Source: Neoscytalidium dimidiatum (taxonomy: Eukaryota; Ascomycota; Dothideomycetes; Botryosphaeriales; Botryosphaeriaceae). Taken from it: a stretch of 64,000 nt of DNA. Each line of letters starts with the position of its first letter. The first letter of the stretch is position 1. Of this stretch, positions 20,981 through 33,101 are shown one piece after another. The position numbers were made by a program, and so were the translations under genes. The notes under the pieces are model-generated. The model was not told where the DNA came from. It did no database searches and was given only the letters and a program-made list of their open reading frames with translations. Where the stretch lies: the NCBI GenBank assembly GCA_037367355.1, contig CM074700.1:1302001-1366000 (forward strand), in the 5' to 3' direction.

Positions 20981-23199
20981 GGTGAGCGAATGCTGATGGA
21001 ACGAACGGGTTGTGGTGAGGAGTTGAGCTCTTGGAGGCCCGGCGCCCAGGGCTTCTTGTAGTTGAGCATGGCGACGAGGCGAGACCGTTTGCGACAAGAG
21101 TTCTGCGCGCGGCAAGACGTTGAACACAGGAGAATCCGCGGTCACGATGATGTGCTAGGACGACGAGGGTGGCTTGGCAGCGCAGGCGATGGCGACGATG
21201 TCGGACGGTGGTGGAGATGGCGTACCGCGTATTTCGAGGCCAGCGCTCCGCCTTCCGCTTGCGGGCCTGAGGCTCGATCCACCCTTCCACAGCTGCACCC
21301 TCCTCCGCCACTCACCCCACCGCCCTCACTCTCCGCTCAGTCGTCCCAGCCTCCGTCGACCCCGATTCCCGCTGTCTTACCTAAGCCCATCGTTCGGACA
21401 CTGGTCCGCTGTTCGCACCGTCTCAGCGCCGTCATTTCCCCTGTGTAGCTATCAGCTTCGTTTGCACAAACGCGGCAACACCTGCGACGCGTTTGCCCTG
21501 GCGTCGCTGCGAGAAGCCGCCGAGACCCGCCTCTCCACCAGACCTCATCGACTTCCGCCCTCGGGATGATGCCATCGAGCTGAACTGGCCTGAGCTGAGC
21601 TGAGCTGAGCGACAACGCGCCGGAATTGGCCGGGGGATGGTCCTGCCTGGGAGACGTGTCGGCAACAAGAGGGATGTCAAGTACTGACGCGCCTGTCTGC
21701 GTCGCCTTTTCCTCGCAGCAACGTTACGGAGTCTCGGCCATGTATATACCTGCCTCCTCCGCAGCATTCCATTTCCTCCCATCATGCCCGCGCCACGAGG
21801 CCGTTCCGGATGCCGTTGGAGAAGTTGTTGGGGCCGGAAATGGCACTGGCGCGCGAAAAGTTCAGCACCGCAAGTGGGATGGCTCGACAAAGGCAGATGC
21901 GGGGTTGCGACGGATTCGGTGCTCGACAAACGCCTCCCTGAGGACGGATGCATTGACAGCCTGAGCGTTGATCCCGGTGCAATGCGATTATGATTCCATT
22001 TGCAACCAGCACTTCCTGGATACTTTTCTCGCGTGCCTCATCAGCTGGCCCGTCTCAGTCTCAGTCCACGGCTGAGACCTTCGGCTCCTTCGCTGATGCC
22101 CAATTGCTGCGCGTATCTGTCACCCGCATACCACCCGGGTACCGATATCCTTAGCAGTCGTGATATTGCCCGGCTCTTTGGCATCGACTTACCTCTTTGA
22201 CCCCCGGACTTCATGCTCATGTGAGCCCGTCGGCAGACACATCGTCGGGAGCTTCGGGACGGCCCTTTTAGACCCTACCTTCCTCGCGTTTCACTTATGT
22301 TGGCTGCCGTGGCGCCCTGGGTGTCGGAAGAGACGTGCGATCACGTCCCAAGAATGTCTGTTTCAAGGCTGGCGAGGCCGGGCGGCTCATTGTTGAAGCG
22401 GCTCAGCAGCGCCAGAGCCCCGCGCCACAGTATTTCGCTTGTCGAGCCGATCGCGTCTTTTAAGCAAGCGCCCAGTCGCTCTGTTATATATCACGTTGCA
22501 GTGATAACGACTCCTGTGACGCACGCTAGCAGGCCTGTTCGTCACCCCGCGTTGGCGTGGCTGATTCGCGATGCTGACAGCAGCCCGTGGCCTCGGCTTC
22601 ATCGAAGCCGTTGTAATTGGCGCCGTGGCAACCACCGCAGCGAGGCAACAACAGGGAGTATCCAAGTCCTTCGCTGGCAGAGCAGCCAACGGGCTCATCA
22701 AACCTTGCAACCTCTTTACCAATATCGCGCCCTGTAATTTCAGCCCGCTTCGCCGCTCGAATAATTTCTTTTTTTCTTCTTATGGCAGTTCCGCTTCCCA
22801 ACCGGCTTACCCGGAGATGATCAGCCCCTAGCCAACCGGGCTCTCCCAAGCGACCTTCCCGCCCGTCTCGTTTGCCTATTCCTGGCTGCACATGCTTCCA
22901 GCTGTGCATATCTATCTTGCTTCTTCCGCCGTCTCGGAGCCGCCCTCTTGCTTGCCGCCGAGATGTGGCGCACGCCCTAGACCGGTGAGCTCTGACACTG
23001 CATTCACGACCATATCCCGACCTCTTCACGCCTCGCCACCTGATCTTTCCGTCGCGCGCCCGCCGAAGCACGGATCGTGCCGGAGGCTGATCTGTTCTCA
23101 AATACTCGGCGGCCCCGCCTTGCATCGCGATTGACCATAAGCCCCAACTATCAGCCTTGCCACGCCTTGCACTCCACCATCAACTTATGGTCTTTCGCC
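20981..23199. other. intergenic, GC-rich, no supported gene
   Basis: A 2.2-kb divergent spacer between the wall-protein gene (-) and the unknown gene (+). Several overlapping open frames of 100-200 codons exist but are GC-driven, low-complexity and resemble nothing. A GAGCT tandem lies at about 21590-21610. TATATA at 22486-22491 is isolated. Confidence 0.5.
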
Positions 23200-23937
23200 A
23201 TGGAGCAAATTACCCCGGGCCTCTCAACAGCCTACCATGCGCTTCTCACGGAAATCCAATCGCCACAGAAAAGCTTTGCCGAACCTATCTGGTCGCCACT
23301 CGAAAGCAATTATCTCGATGATTCGGACTCTTCGTCAGTAGAGAGCGACGAAACTGTAGTTGGGGGTTTCGATCAACAGTTCTTACGCCCCTCTCCTCCT
23401 CCGCCTTCCCCGGACATGGAACAGAGATTGCAGTTTACGCAAAGTCCCGAAAATCGACCAAAGATCACAGATACGCCGTCTAACAGCCCGCTCTTCGTTG
23501 TGCTCGATATGCTCGACATCATGCTCGAACAGGTTGACGAGTCCAAGGAGGAGCCGAAATCTGCCAAGCGAAATGGAATTTTTCATGAAATCGAGAGTGA
23601 CCTGGAAACTGGCTGCGAGCAAGTAGAAGAGCGTCTCCTGCTGTACCGCTCTCACAGCCAAAGCGGGCCGTCGGCAAGACGACGTCACCATCGCCTGCGG
23701 CCATCACGCAGATCCGCACCTTCACTTGCGCCGCAGGTTGTGCAGCAGTCAAATTCTAATTCTGGTCTGACACCTACACAGCTGATGCAAATGATCGATA
23801 TTCTTATGACGCGGTGGCCAACGGTGGAGTCGGCTGTTCTCAATATACTACATCAGAACCAAGGAGCGAATATCAACAAACACATTCAGTCTCTAGGCAA
23901 AGTCCTACTTAACCGGGTTTCCGGCTCTGCACGTTGA
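23200..23937 (+). CDS. hypothetical protein, acidic N-half and helical C-half
   Basis: Intronless frame of 245 aa starting at an ATG in a good context (GCCATGG). I do not recognise a family. The N-terminal 75 residues are Ser/Asp-rich (DDSDSSSVESDE) followed by PSPPPPSPD. A helical stretch near residues 95-115 (LFVVLDMLDIMLEQVDESKE) precedes a basic patch (ARRRHHRLRPSRR, about 160-175), which could be a nuclear-localisation or nucleic-acid-binding segment. The C-terminus (LTPTQLMQMIDILMTRWPTV, onward) looks like a short helical domain. No signal peptide or membrane helix. The frame is open further upstream to 23077 without a better start. Confidence 0.6.
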   Translation: MEQITPGLSTAYHALLTEIQSPQKSFAEPIWSPLESNYLDDSDSSSVESDETVVGGFDQQFLRPSPPPPSPDMEQRLQFTQSPENRPKITDTPSNSPLFVVLDMLDIMLEQVDESKEEPKSAKRNGIFHEIESDLETGCEQVEERLLLYRSHSQSGPSARRRHHRLRPSRRSAPSLAPQVVQQSNSNSGLTPTQLMQMIDILMTRWPTVESAVLNILHQNQGANINKHIQSLGKVLLNRVSGSAR

Positions 23938-24558
23938 TAGGCGAAATGGAAAGCCTGGACCCACCTTAACTCCGTCAAGGACCTCGTCAAAATGATGCCA
24001 TTCATGGTCCCACGGCACCCCGTTATTGACCGAGCATCCGTGACTTTTCCGGGACTGAGTTACCAATGCTGGAATCTGGTGCGTGCTACCAGTACGGAGT
24101 TACGGAGAGATGTACTGGGGATTCGGGTGATTTACACACCTCACCAAGCCTTTCCTAAGACATATCTAAGGCTTTTTTTTTTCTCTCTATTCGGACAGTG
24201 CCTGATCTCAGCAAAATTTGGTCCCTTGGGACCCCGAAGCACGTCCAGCGTCTTTGAGGCGATAACTCCGAGAGAGGTGATAGGCGCTGGAAGGGAGGGC
24301 TTGGCGCTGGGACCATCCCTGTTAGTGCAACCTCGAATCTTCTGGCAGAACCTGGGCCGGTCGCGACCGCCATCAGCCCCAATCAATTGGCCGGACTCCG
24401 CCATTCTCTTGCCATGAAAAGTATTCCATAGACGTCCATAAAAGCGCATTTGCATTCCACCGTCGTGGACATCAACCAAAGAGCTTAGCCTTCGACGTAC
24501 TGAGGATAACGCACGGAGCATCTCTCTTCCACTTTCCCTTCTGGACTTCCCGAATACA
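23938..24558. other. intergenic, no supported gene
   Basis: Between the unknown gene and the MCT-type carrier. It includes a T10 tract near 24174-24183. Nothing else seen. Confidence 0.5.
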
Positions 24559-26011
24559 ATGTGTGACGCTGAAGAGAGCGAGTACAGTCCTTTGACCTCT
24601 CGCTGGGCCGACGAAACGACACCTCTTCTCAACACAGCTCAGATTCCCGATCATGATGCACACGTCGTCACCCAGCAGCTACATGCCGAGCCCGATGATT
24701 TTCCTGAAGGTGGATTCCGGGCTTGGAGTGTCGTCTTTGGCAGCTGGTGCGCCATGGTGGCTGCTTTTGGCATGTTGAATTCGATGGGAGTCATACACGC
24801 TTGGCTTTCGTCGCATCAACTCTCGGATCACTCATATGCCGAGATCGGTTGGATCTTTAGCACTTACACCTTTCTTGTCTATTTCGGGAGTGTCCAAATA
24901 GGTAACTTTGCTTGTCACCTCCCTTCGTAGGCTTTGGCTTACCCTCCTTCTGGCAGGCCCTGTATTTGACACGTATGGTCTGAAATACACTTTGATGCCC
25001 GGTTGCGTGGGCCTTGTTGTCTCAGTATTTCTGTTCAGCGTCTGCCAAGGTAAGATCCACCTCCTGAACAGAAGGCTGTCATTCTGCTGACATATATTAG
25101 ACTACTGGCAATATATGCTCGACTGGGGCATTCTCGGCGGAATTTCCTGCTGCCTCATATTCACGCCAGCGATTGTCAGTGTTGGACACTGGTTCATGCA
25201 GCGCCGGGCTTTGGCAACTAGTCTCGCATTGACCGCTGGTGGAATTGGCGGTATCCTGTTCCCGATGATCATCTTGCACCTCGAGAAGAAGATTGGCTTC
25301 AACCGTTCACTTCAGATCATTGGGGTCATCTGTACCGTGCTCTGCCTCATCGCCGTGGCCACAATCAGAACTCGTCTACCATTTAACAAGAAAGCAGGTG
25401 CGACTATCGATGTTCTCGCCCTTCGTGATAAGGTCTACGCTATGACGACCGCGGCTATCTTTTTCCTCGAGCTCGCCTTGTTTATTCCCGTCACCTATAT
25501 TACTTCTTACGCTTTACACCAAGGGTTCTCCGACAACTTCGCTTATGAGCTTCTAGTCCTCCTCAATGCGGGCTCGATTTTCGGCCGTGGTCTGTCGGGG
25601 TGGTTGGCCGACAAGTGGGGTCGCTTTCGCGTTATGGTCCTGACTTCGGCCGCCTGCACCATCATAACCTTACTTTGGCTCTTCGCCGACGGGAGCAAGG
25701 CTTGCATTATTGCGTACTCCCTTGCATTCGGTTTCAGCTCCGGTTCTATTATCGGCGTGACGCCCGTCTGCGTTGCCCAAATATGCAGGACGGAGGATTA
25801 CGGCAAACGCTACGGAACCACGTACTTTATCGTTAGTTTTGGAACTTTGGTCGGCATCCCCATAGCTGGCGCTATTCTTGAGACGGGCGGTGACAAACCA
25901 AATTTCCCGGGACTGATATTATTTAGTGGAGCGGTGTTTGGGGCAGGTCTATTGTGCTTCATGCTGGCCTACGGCATGGCGGTGAAATGGAATTTCAAGG
26001 TCAAGTTCTAA
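24559..26011 (+). CDS. MFS transporter, monocarboxylate (MCT) type
   Basis: Predicted plasma-membrane carrier of the fungal monocarboxylate-transporter-like MFS group. Exons 24559-24901, 24957-25049 and 25101-26011 give 448 aa, both introns in phase 1. The N-terminal cytosolic tail of about 45 residues is acidic and ends in the group signature FPEGGFRAWSVVFGSW. Other landmarks are NSMGVIHAW, SYAEIGWIFSTYTFLVYFGS and GPVFDTYGLKYTLMPGC in the first half, and GRGLSGWLADKWGRFRV (motif A between TM8 and TM9) in the second. Twelve hydrophobic segments can be counted. In fungi this group includes carriers for riboflavin, secondary metabolites and organic acids; the substrate cannot be told here. Length is normal for the family. 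Confidence 0.9.
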
Positions 26012-26768
26012 AAGCTGGAATACCGAGGAATTGGGAACGACTCAAATGATGTCAAAAAAAAACTTTTTGGTGCGTTCTTTTGGGTAATTCAGGCGCTTGT
26101 GGCGTTCTGGCGTTCTGGCATGTAAAAGTTCATCTGGTCCGCCATTCGGGTCAAGGCGATTTCTCACATGATAGTTTCCATGCCACTTTGGCCGAGACGT
26201 TGTGGATCTGCCCACTTCCCGATAGAATTCTTGTAAAATCTAATGATACCATAACGTTTATGAGGATGTTCGCTCTCCACAGGCCAGGTCAGGCCCGTTC
26301 TGTTCAAATTTTCGTTACGAGTCTACAGTGCCAGCTCAGTCCAAATCAGTCATTCACATTGAGTCCTCCGATGTTCAAATTCTAACGCATTCATGTCTGT
26401 AGTCCGAGCAAAGGAGGTTCACGGATCTTATCGGCCCGCGGGCTAATCAATAGCAAAACCTTATACAGCCCATGCAGGAGCCGTATAATTTCTTATTGCT
26501 CAGTGCGAACAAGCAACACCATTTCTATGACTCAAACAGTACAGATAGACTAAAGTATCTACTTTCTTAGTCCCAACGGATGCTTGGCCTAAGAGAGTGA
26601 TTGGAAGGCTAAGTACCGACAAAGTTCCCCACATCTCCTCAAGACTTTGGCCGAGAAGTGAATCTCGGCACCACCTTCGCACCCTGTATTAAATTGAACA
26701 GATTTTTCGTTCCGAGAATTGGGCTGCGCACATTTCCTAGCATTCCATTAGATCTTCACTCGTACATA
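26012..26768. other. intergenic, no supported gene
   Basis: 3' flank of the MCT-type carrier and promoter of the sugar-type carrier, both on the plus strand. No gene or clear regulatory motif seen. Confidence 0.5.
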
Positions 26769-28692
26769 ATGACTGGAAGGCCTGACTGAGATGACGACCC
26801 GGTCGAGGTTAAGAACTTCAGAGTACATTTCTACTGTTTTGCTGTATCATTTGGCTCCCTGGCCTTCGGTAAGGAGCTTTTTTCGTGGTTTTTTTTTTTT
26901 TTTTTTTGAAAGACATACTTAGATGTGGCACGTTACAATTGCATCTTAATCTTGACAAACCGGTAGGCTACGATGTTTCGGTAATGGGTGGTACGCTCAT
27001 TCTCCCGTCATTCGAAAGAGATTTCGGATTATCTGGTCTATCAGAGAAAGAGTTCGATGACCTTAGCTGTAAGTAGAACTGCTCGATCAACGCCGCCCGG
27101 TGTGGCGTATTGCAGTGCATAGTCTCGATTGCTAAAGTTCTCCATCAGCGAACATCTTGTCGGCTTTCCAAGCTGGCCTCTTCTTCGGAGCTTTGGCCTC
27201 CTTCCTTTTCGCGGAAACGTCCGGCCGCAAGTGGTCGTTATACGGGTTTCTCTTTATCTTCATGTTCGGAGCAGCACTGGTGACTCATTCTCGCGGGTCT
27301 CTCGGTTTACTCATTGCGGGTCGCGTGGCTGCCGGCCTCGGAATAGGCATTGCTGCACCAGTGATACCAATGTGAGTGCCCTCCTTGTGCAGTTACTCTA
27401 TGCTAACAAGTGAAGATACATCGCAGAAATTTCTCCACCATCGATCCGCGGTCGGCTTATCGGCTTCTTTGAGATCGGGCTTCAGGCGTCTCAGATGTGC
27501 GGCTTTTGGATTAACTATCAGTCAATCGCACCATCAGCCCAGAGAGGATGCAGCAGTGGCAAATTCCACTTGGCCTTCGATTGCTTCCTTGGTTTCATCA
27601 TCATGGTGCTTCTCCCTTTCTTCCCGGAGACTCCGCGTTGGCTATGCAAACAGGATCGATTCGAAGAAGCGGAAAAGGTGCTCTGTCATATCCGTCAGCT
27701 CCCCGCCGCCCATCCATATATAACGCTGGGGATGGGAAAGATACGTGAGGATGTCATGGCAAAGGTGAACGGGAAAGCTTTACCGTTCAGAGCACAGTAC
27801 ACAGAGCCCTTCAAGAAAGGAATTAGGAACAGGCTTGGAATCGGGCTGGTATTGATGATGTGAGATCAAGTTCACGCTCAAAGTGCTCCTTGGCGTGCAA
27901 TTGACATACCCTGTAGGTGTCAGAACATGACTGGAGTCCAAATCACTACATACTATTCTCCAAGGATTTTCGAAACGCTTGGAATCAATACCATTGATCT
28001 CAAGCTATTCGCTACCGGCTTCTTTGGTATTGCCAAAACTTTGGGCATTACCATCTTCGCTTTCTGGGTTACAGATCACCTTGGCCGGCGGAAAGGACTT
28101 ATCTACGGCGCATGGATTGGGGCCATTCCAATGGTAAGCTCGCCGCTTCTGTGCTACCGGCTCTATTAACCATTACCGTCTAGTTCTACATTGGAGGCTA
28201 CGTAATGAGAGCCGACCCTGTCAACACAGATGGTGTAACCTCTTCCGGATGGGGCTACTTGGCCATGGTGTGCATCTACCTTTATGGGGTTATCTTCTGT
28301 GCGACGTGGCAGGGTATATCCTCTCTCTACGCTTCTGAGATCTATCCGCTGCACATCAGAACTCTTTGTATGGCCATCACCGTTGCGGATGAGCGAGCGT
28401 GGTCATATGTTGTCAGCCGCGCCACGCCTTACATGGTCAGCGACCTCGGACACGGCACGTACTTCTTTTACGGCTCTCTTATGGTTCTCATGGGTTTCTG
28501 GGTCATCTGGTGCATACGAGAAACAACGGTAAGTCAACTTGCCAGTATCCTTAGCTATCAGCCGGACCGATTTGCGCTAAATTTCTGTCAAAATAGGGAG
28601 TCCCAATTGAAAAAATGGATACTCTATTCGGAGCTTCCCAAGTGCACATAGTACAAGACACAGAGAAACAGAATGGGGGAAGAGCTAGTTGA
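26769..28692 (+). CDS. sugar/quinate-type MFS transporter with a stop at codon 7
   Basis: Seven exons (26769-26868, 26967-27068, 27149-27371, 27416-27859, 27917-28133, 28184-28528, 28597-28692) join in frame to 509 codons. It has the sugar-porter landmarks: GYDVSVMGGTL in TM1, GRVAAGLGIGIAAPVIP-YIAEISP, PETPRWLCKQDRFEEA after TM6, and TDHLGRRKGL. From the first ATG the frame reads MTGRPD then TGA (26787-26789) then DDDPVEVKNF, which is the usual N-terminus of these carriers; so a nonsense change at codon 7, or an unseen upstream exon joining after it, is indicated. All other splice phases are intact, so any inactivation would be recent. Intron 1 carries a 19-nt T tract. The product would be a proton-linked importer of a hexose, quinate or similar compound. 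Confidence 0.75.
26889..26907. repeat. T19 homopolymer in intron 1 of the sugar-type carrier
   Basis: Nineteen T in a row, soon after the donor at 26869. Confidence 0.9.
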
Positions 28693-29769
28693 AATACAGA
28701 TGGAGATCCCAGAAGCAAAGGCTGTCAGAGGTTGAAGATTGAGTCATCAGCCGGGAGAGTACGAAATAGCGAGCATCGGACTCGGAGTGAAATTATATGT
28801 GAAATTGTGCCTCTTGCACCACTTGGTCCCAATTGAACTGTACGACAGTATAGCTTCCGTAGTCTATCATTCCTTTCTTGCTCTATGTCTGTATACGTCG
28901 ATATGATAGATACGCTTATGATGAATCAGCCCTGGCCCCCATTCGTGTCTATCTTAAGTGTCCGGAGCCTCATGGACATCATACTTCCATTTCCTTTACT
29001 TCTCACTTTAACTCTCGAGACTGACCCCCAACCTTGCCCACCATATCTGATGATCTGTGAGATATGCGCGGACTTCTTACGGTGTGCCACATAGTGGAGT
29101 CATCCCCGAAGAGTCTAGCAGCTGACTCGACGGTTTGTGATGAGGACGCTTCCAGCTGCTGGCGAGAACAACGACTATCTTGAGAGAAGCTAAATCAAAC
29201 ACTCAAATGATTACAATGGCGTGTGTACGATATGCCAGCTTGTGGCTGCCGCTGCCGCTGAAGTCCTGGTACACACGACCGCGGACGACACAGATGGTTT
29301 ACTGTCTTCTTCACGCGGATACATTTTGGGTCTCTCAAATTTCCACACGACGTAGGCTTACAGTATCTTGAAAAGCAATCACTACGCCCGGAAACTGATT
29401 GTACGTCTTCATGGAGCCAAGGAACGCGTCGAGCTGGGATCAAAATGGTTGCAAAAATATTCTGAAATTGTAGGGAACACGAACAGTCTCCATAGAGCTA
29501 TGAGCAATACGGAGATCAGATACAAGATCAGGTGTTTGTTCTTATGGTATAATTGGCGGTATCGCAAATCGTCAACTCTCATATTCTGAGCACATTGCCC
29601 TGCCGTCATCGTAAGAGGCCCATCGTCTACATTCACTTTCCGACCAACCTAACAAAAGAACATACATAAAATCACATGTCTCTTCTCTGAATCCAACCGA
29701 TATGCGCCGTGCCATGCCGCTTTTTTGTTTTCCCTGCCCTAAGCAAGCTTCTTTCATAGCTCACTCCTT
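28693..29769. other. intergenic between convergent genes
   Basis: 3' flanks of the sugar-type carrier (+) and eIF2B delta (-). I see no gene. It marks the change from the wide accessory region to the dense housekeeping block. Confidence 0.5.
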
Positions 29770-31355
29770 TCACACGTTCGTGCTAATGCGGTGTACCACA
29801 GGTACCGAGCTAGGCGGCAAGCTACCCATCTCTGTGACAACCATCTTGACATATTCTGCCGGTGTAACATCGTACAGGACGTTAAGCAGTTGCAGATGCG
29901 GCGTCTCCTTCCATCTCTTTAATGCTCCCTCGCGGCCCCTCTTCTCTGCGCCCTCGCCCTCTTCCTCGTTCGTCAGATTTTCGCCGATCCACTCCCCGTG
30001 ACCGAGAATCTCGTCGGCAGGTGCGATTTCGTTGTTCACGATCGAGTCGAGCGCGACGCGTTCCGTAAACTTCACTGACTCGCAGCACACAATGACAGGA
30101 ATATCACGCTCATGTGCAAACATTGCAACAATAGCGGTGCCGACGCGAGAATAAAGGCGACCGTTACTCATCATAGCTGATGCGCCAAGGAAAACCTTAG
30201 AAGCCTCCTTGACGGCATGCGGGGCGGCACCGACAAGGCAGTAGCTGACCTGGATGCCGGCAGCAGCCAGACTGCGGGCCATCTGCTTTCCCTCGAAAAG
30301 TGGCTTGGAGTCGACAACGTTTACGCGGAACTTGCGACCGTCTGCATGAGCGCGTAAGAGACAATACTGCTCTTAGCAAATGTGACAATCACATCGCCGT
30401 CAACGATCTTGGCGCATGCGGATTCCGAAATGACTTCATCTGCAGCGGTAAATTTCTCGCGGATGAAAGTGTCAATCGAGGATAGGAGATGCGCCTTTGC
30501 TGTGGTTTCGGGAACAGAAGGGTCAATCTTGATGATGAGATCCTTCAGCCAACGAATGGCATTGCCTTGTGAAACAGAAAGAGGCCGACATGAGGAAAGG
30601 TAGGAGATCTGAGGCGAGAGGTGGTGAGAAGTTAGGTGACGCGCAAGCGCGGTTCCGGGAGGGGTTGTGTAGGAATCGATGACCTGATCACATCATGTTA
30701 TCACATTACTGTTACGGCATGCTTGAAGATTCGCGGTATGCTTACGGCTTTGAAAGCCAACAGCATGGCGACAGTGCGAGCGTTGCTGCCACACACAACG
30801 TAGCTGCTCATCTGCAACCCCAGGGCCAATACGGCGGGATGCACTTCTTTGGCGCTCCTCGATTTCGTGCCTCCGCGGCTGGCCGAAGTGACCGAAGAGG
30901 CCGACCTGCTTCTCTGCCAGCTTCTTCTTCTCATTTTGGCCTCTTTCACAGGCCCGCCCGCAGGCCCACTCTGCGAGGGCCGCCTTCGCATAGGTAGAGG
31001 CCGGTCCTGCTGCTGGGCACCCCGTGACCCGCCCGCTTGCTGATTCTGCGGTCCGCCCTTCTGTTCCTTTTGCTTGCCTTCCTGCTTCTTACCAGCGACT
31101 GGCGGAGCAGGGCCGCCTCCGCCTGCAGCATCCCGGGCGGCTTTTTCTGCTGCGCGCTTCGCGGCCTTCTCTGCTTTGGCACGTTTCTTGAGCTCGGCGC
31201 CAGAGCTTCTCATCCTTCGCAGGAGTTGATGTGGTAGCGACCGGAGCAGGAGCGTGCTCTTTCGACATATCTGTGGACTTTGTGGCTTGAGATGTGGAGG
31301 ACGGTTGAGTGGTTTGGCCGTTGGCGTCTTCGGGCGCGGGGGTGGGACCAGCCAT
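29770..31355 (-). CDS. GCD2: eIF2B delta subunit (GCD2), frame-broken twice in this sequence
   Basis: Delta (regulatory) subunit of the eIF2B guanine-nucleotide exchange factor, needed for GDP/GTP exchange on eIF2 in translation initiation. The N-terminus is disordered and Lys/Ala-rich (GAELKKRAKAEKAAKRAAEK), followed by the conserved KEVHPAVLALGLQMSSYVVC, an intron at 30745-30684, QGNAIRWLKDLIIKIDPS, and the C-terminal Rossmann-like domain with VNVVDSKPLFEGKQMARSLA and YSRVGTAIVAMFAHERDIPV. Two breaks interrupt the frame: near 31205-31212 (a CTCT tract, shift equal to 2 missing bases) and near 30354-30363, where about 10 bases appear missing between SSIV and RAHADGRKF. Coding sequence on each side is well preserved. 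An ATG at the first break could start a shorter protein, but the second break would still remove the C-terminal domain. Confidence 0.85.
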
Positions 31356-31972
31356 TGCGGCCACCGAAGCTGCACGTTTTGTATTTTTTTTTTTAATTTC
31401 GGAGTGGCACCGAGCACACGATGCAGAGAGATCTGCAGTAGGGCTGGTGGTTGCTCAGTCGGGCAAGGGGCGTCGTGGACGGGTGTGGACTCTGCTGTTG
31501 TTGGGTTATAGTGAAGAGTCACATTCAAGCTCGGCGGCACAAAAAATGCGGGCTACCGTAGTGCGTCATTCCGGCGCACCACACATCCCATGCGCGCACC
31601 TAAACCAATGCCCCACCCCCGCCCACACCCACGCACATCACTGGACGCATGTGTATTTTGTCCCAGCAGCAAAATATCTTAGTAGTAATTGAATGAAGCC
31701 TATCTTGAATGAACTCAGTTAGGAATGTACCTTGTTCTATCTACAGAATCCCATGCCCAAAGAAGAAAGGTGGTCTCGTTCTTTAGAACGATGTTCTATT
31801 ATAAGGGAAAATTTCAAGTCTTAACCCTGGCGATTTTCTCATGAAACAAGGCCCATCATGTCCAGTCATGGTCGCAAACCTAGGTCCGCCTCTATAAACG
31901 CCTGGGAATGCTTAGCGCGGGGGGGTGTTTTTTTCTCCTTCTCTTTGGTCTATATTTCCAAATCTTGAACGC
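31356..31972. other. intergenic
   Basis: Upstream of eIF2B delta and downstream of the Sec14-like gene, both on the minus strand. It includes T10 at 31384-31393 close to the eIF2B delta start. No gene seen. Confidence 0.5.
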
Positions 31973-33101
31973 CTAGAGTTCAGCAGCTGCTTCCTCACCG
32001 CCCTTGATGGCGAACTCGCTGTCGCCAATCTTCTTACCCCTAGCCTCCCATCTGGCCTTCCGCTCCGCCCGAAGCTTATCGCACATCTGGTTGAGTGTGG
32101 GCCAGTAGACCGAGTGGTCGTACTCAAATTCGACCTCGCCACCATAAGACTTCATCAATTGCGTCGGAGGGATGAAGTTGCCAAAAGGTTCATTGAATTT
32201 CATCTTCTCCTTGGTAACCGGGTCGATGAAAGGAGAGATGAGCTTGAAGAAGGTGGCAACGTACCAAGGGACTATCAACATAGTTAGCGCTCGCCGCAGA
32301 GGCCTGAATTGTTTGGTCGGTGAAGCACGTACGCTCTGAGATTAGTGACTTTCCATTCCTCTCTGGGTATTGTCCTTGAAGGATGTTGAGCACCTGCTTG
32401 CCCTGGCCCAGGGACGGATTTTTGGCAGAAGTGCTGTTCTTGAAATTGATCAAGAGCGCAACGCTTTCCACGCCAGCTGGCATCAAATCAATTGCCCTCT
32501 CCAACATGAAGACCAAATTGTGCACTTGGCGGTCGCTCTTCTCCGTGTTTTGTTTAGACGGGTCCATGTACAAGCAGGGGCGGCCCTCGTTGTCGTAGCC
32601 CAGGATGATGAGCTTGCCTGTCTCATTCTCGGGAGAAATGTAGTCGGCGGTGAAGCCGTTGGTGCCGTATTCGCGGCGCCAGATGACAGTATCCAGCAGG
32701 CGCTTCTCAGCAGCGGCAGCCGATGACCACTTGACGGCACGCAGATAGCGCAACAGGCACTCCTTGGTAAGCCACATGCGCTCCTCGTCAGATAGCGCCT
32801 CTTCCTCAGCCTTCTTAGCGGTGGTCTTAGGTATCTTGTCCCATTTCTGCACGCTCTCAAGGAGCTCCTGGTATTTCTTCTCTTGGTCGGCGGTCAATGC
32901 GGCGGCTGGTGCGGGCTTGCATTGGGGCAGCGGGTGTGGGAAAGGGGCCTTAATGGGAGCTGCCGGGGCGGCGGGTGCGTCTGCCATGTTCGAGGAGGAT
33001 GTAGAGTGTTTGCCTTGGTCTTTGGCGTGGTCGGCAGCGTCCTTCTCGGTGAGATGGTCTTCCACGGGCGGATTGATCTGCCCGGTCTCGGCGGCAGCCA
33101 T
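31973..33101 (-). CDS. Sec14-like CRAL-TRIO lipid-transfer protein
   Basis: Cytosolic phosphatidylinositol/phosphatidylcholine transfer-type protein. Exons 33101-32333 and 32271-31973 give 355 aa (62-nt intron, phase 1). The first 65 residues are Ala/Pro-rich. A CRAL-TRIO N-terminal helical segment (LTKECLLRYLRAVKWSSAAA) is followed by the lipid-binding domain with YDNEGRPCLYMDPS, VALLINFKNST, LNILQGQYPERNGKSL and WYVATFFKLISPFIDPVTKE, in the order of Sec14 homologues. The C-terminus has the EFEYDHSVYWPTL segment seen in fungal family members. It starts at an ATG 452 nt from the divergent POL12 gene, so the two share a promoter region. Family firm; which of the several fungal Sec14 paralogues it is (Pdr16/Csr1-like) is not resolved. 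Confidence 0.9.

Noticed and set aside
22526..23125. 199-codon minus-strand open frame
   Set aside because: GC-driven frame in a GC-rich spacer, Arg/Gly-rich with no recognisable motif, overlapping other long frames.
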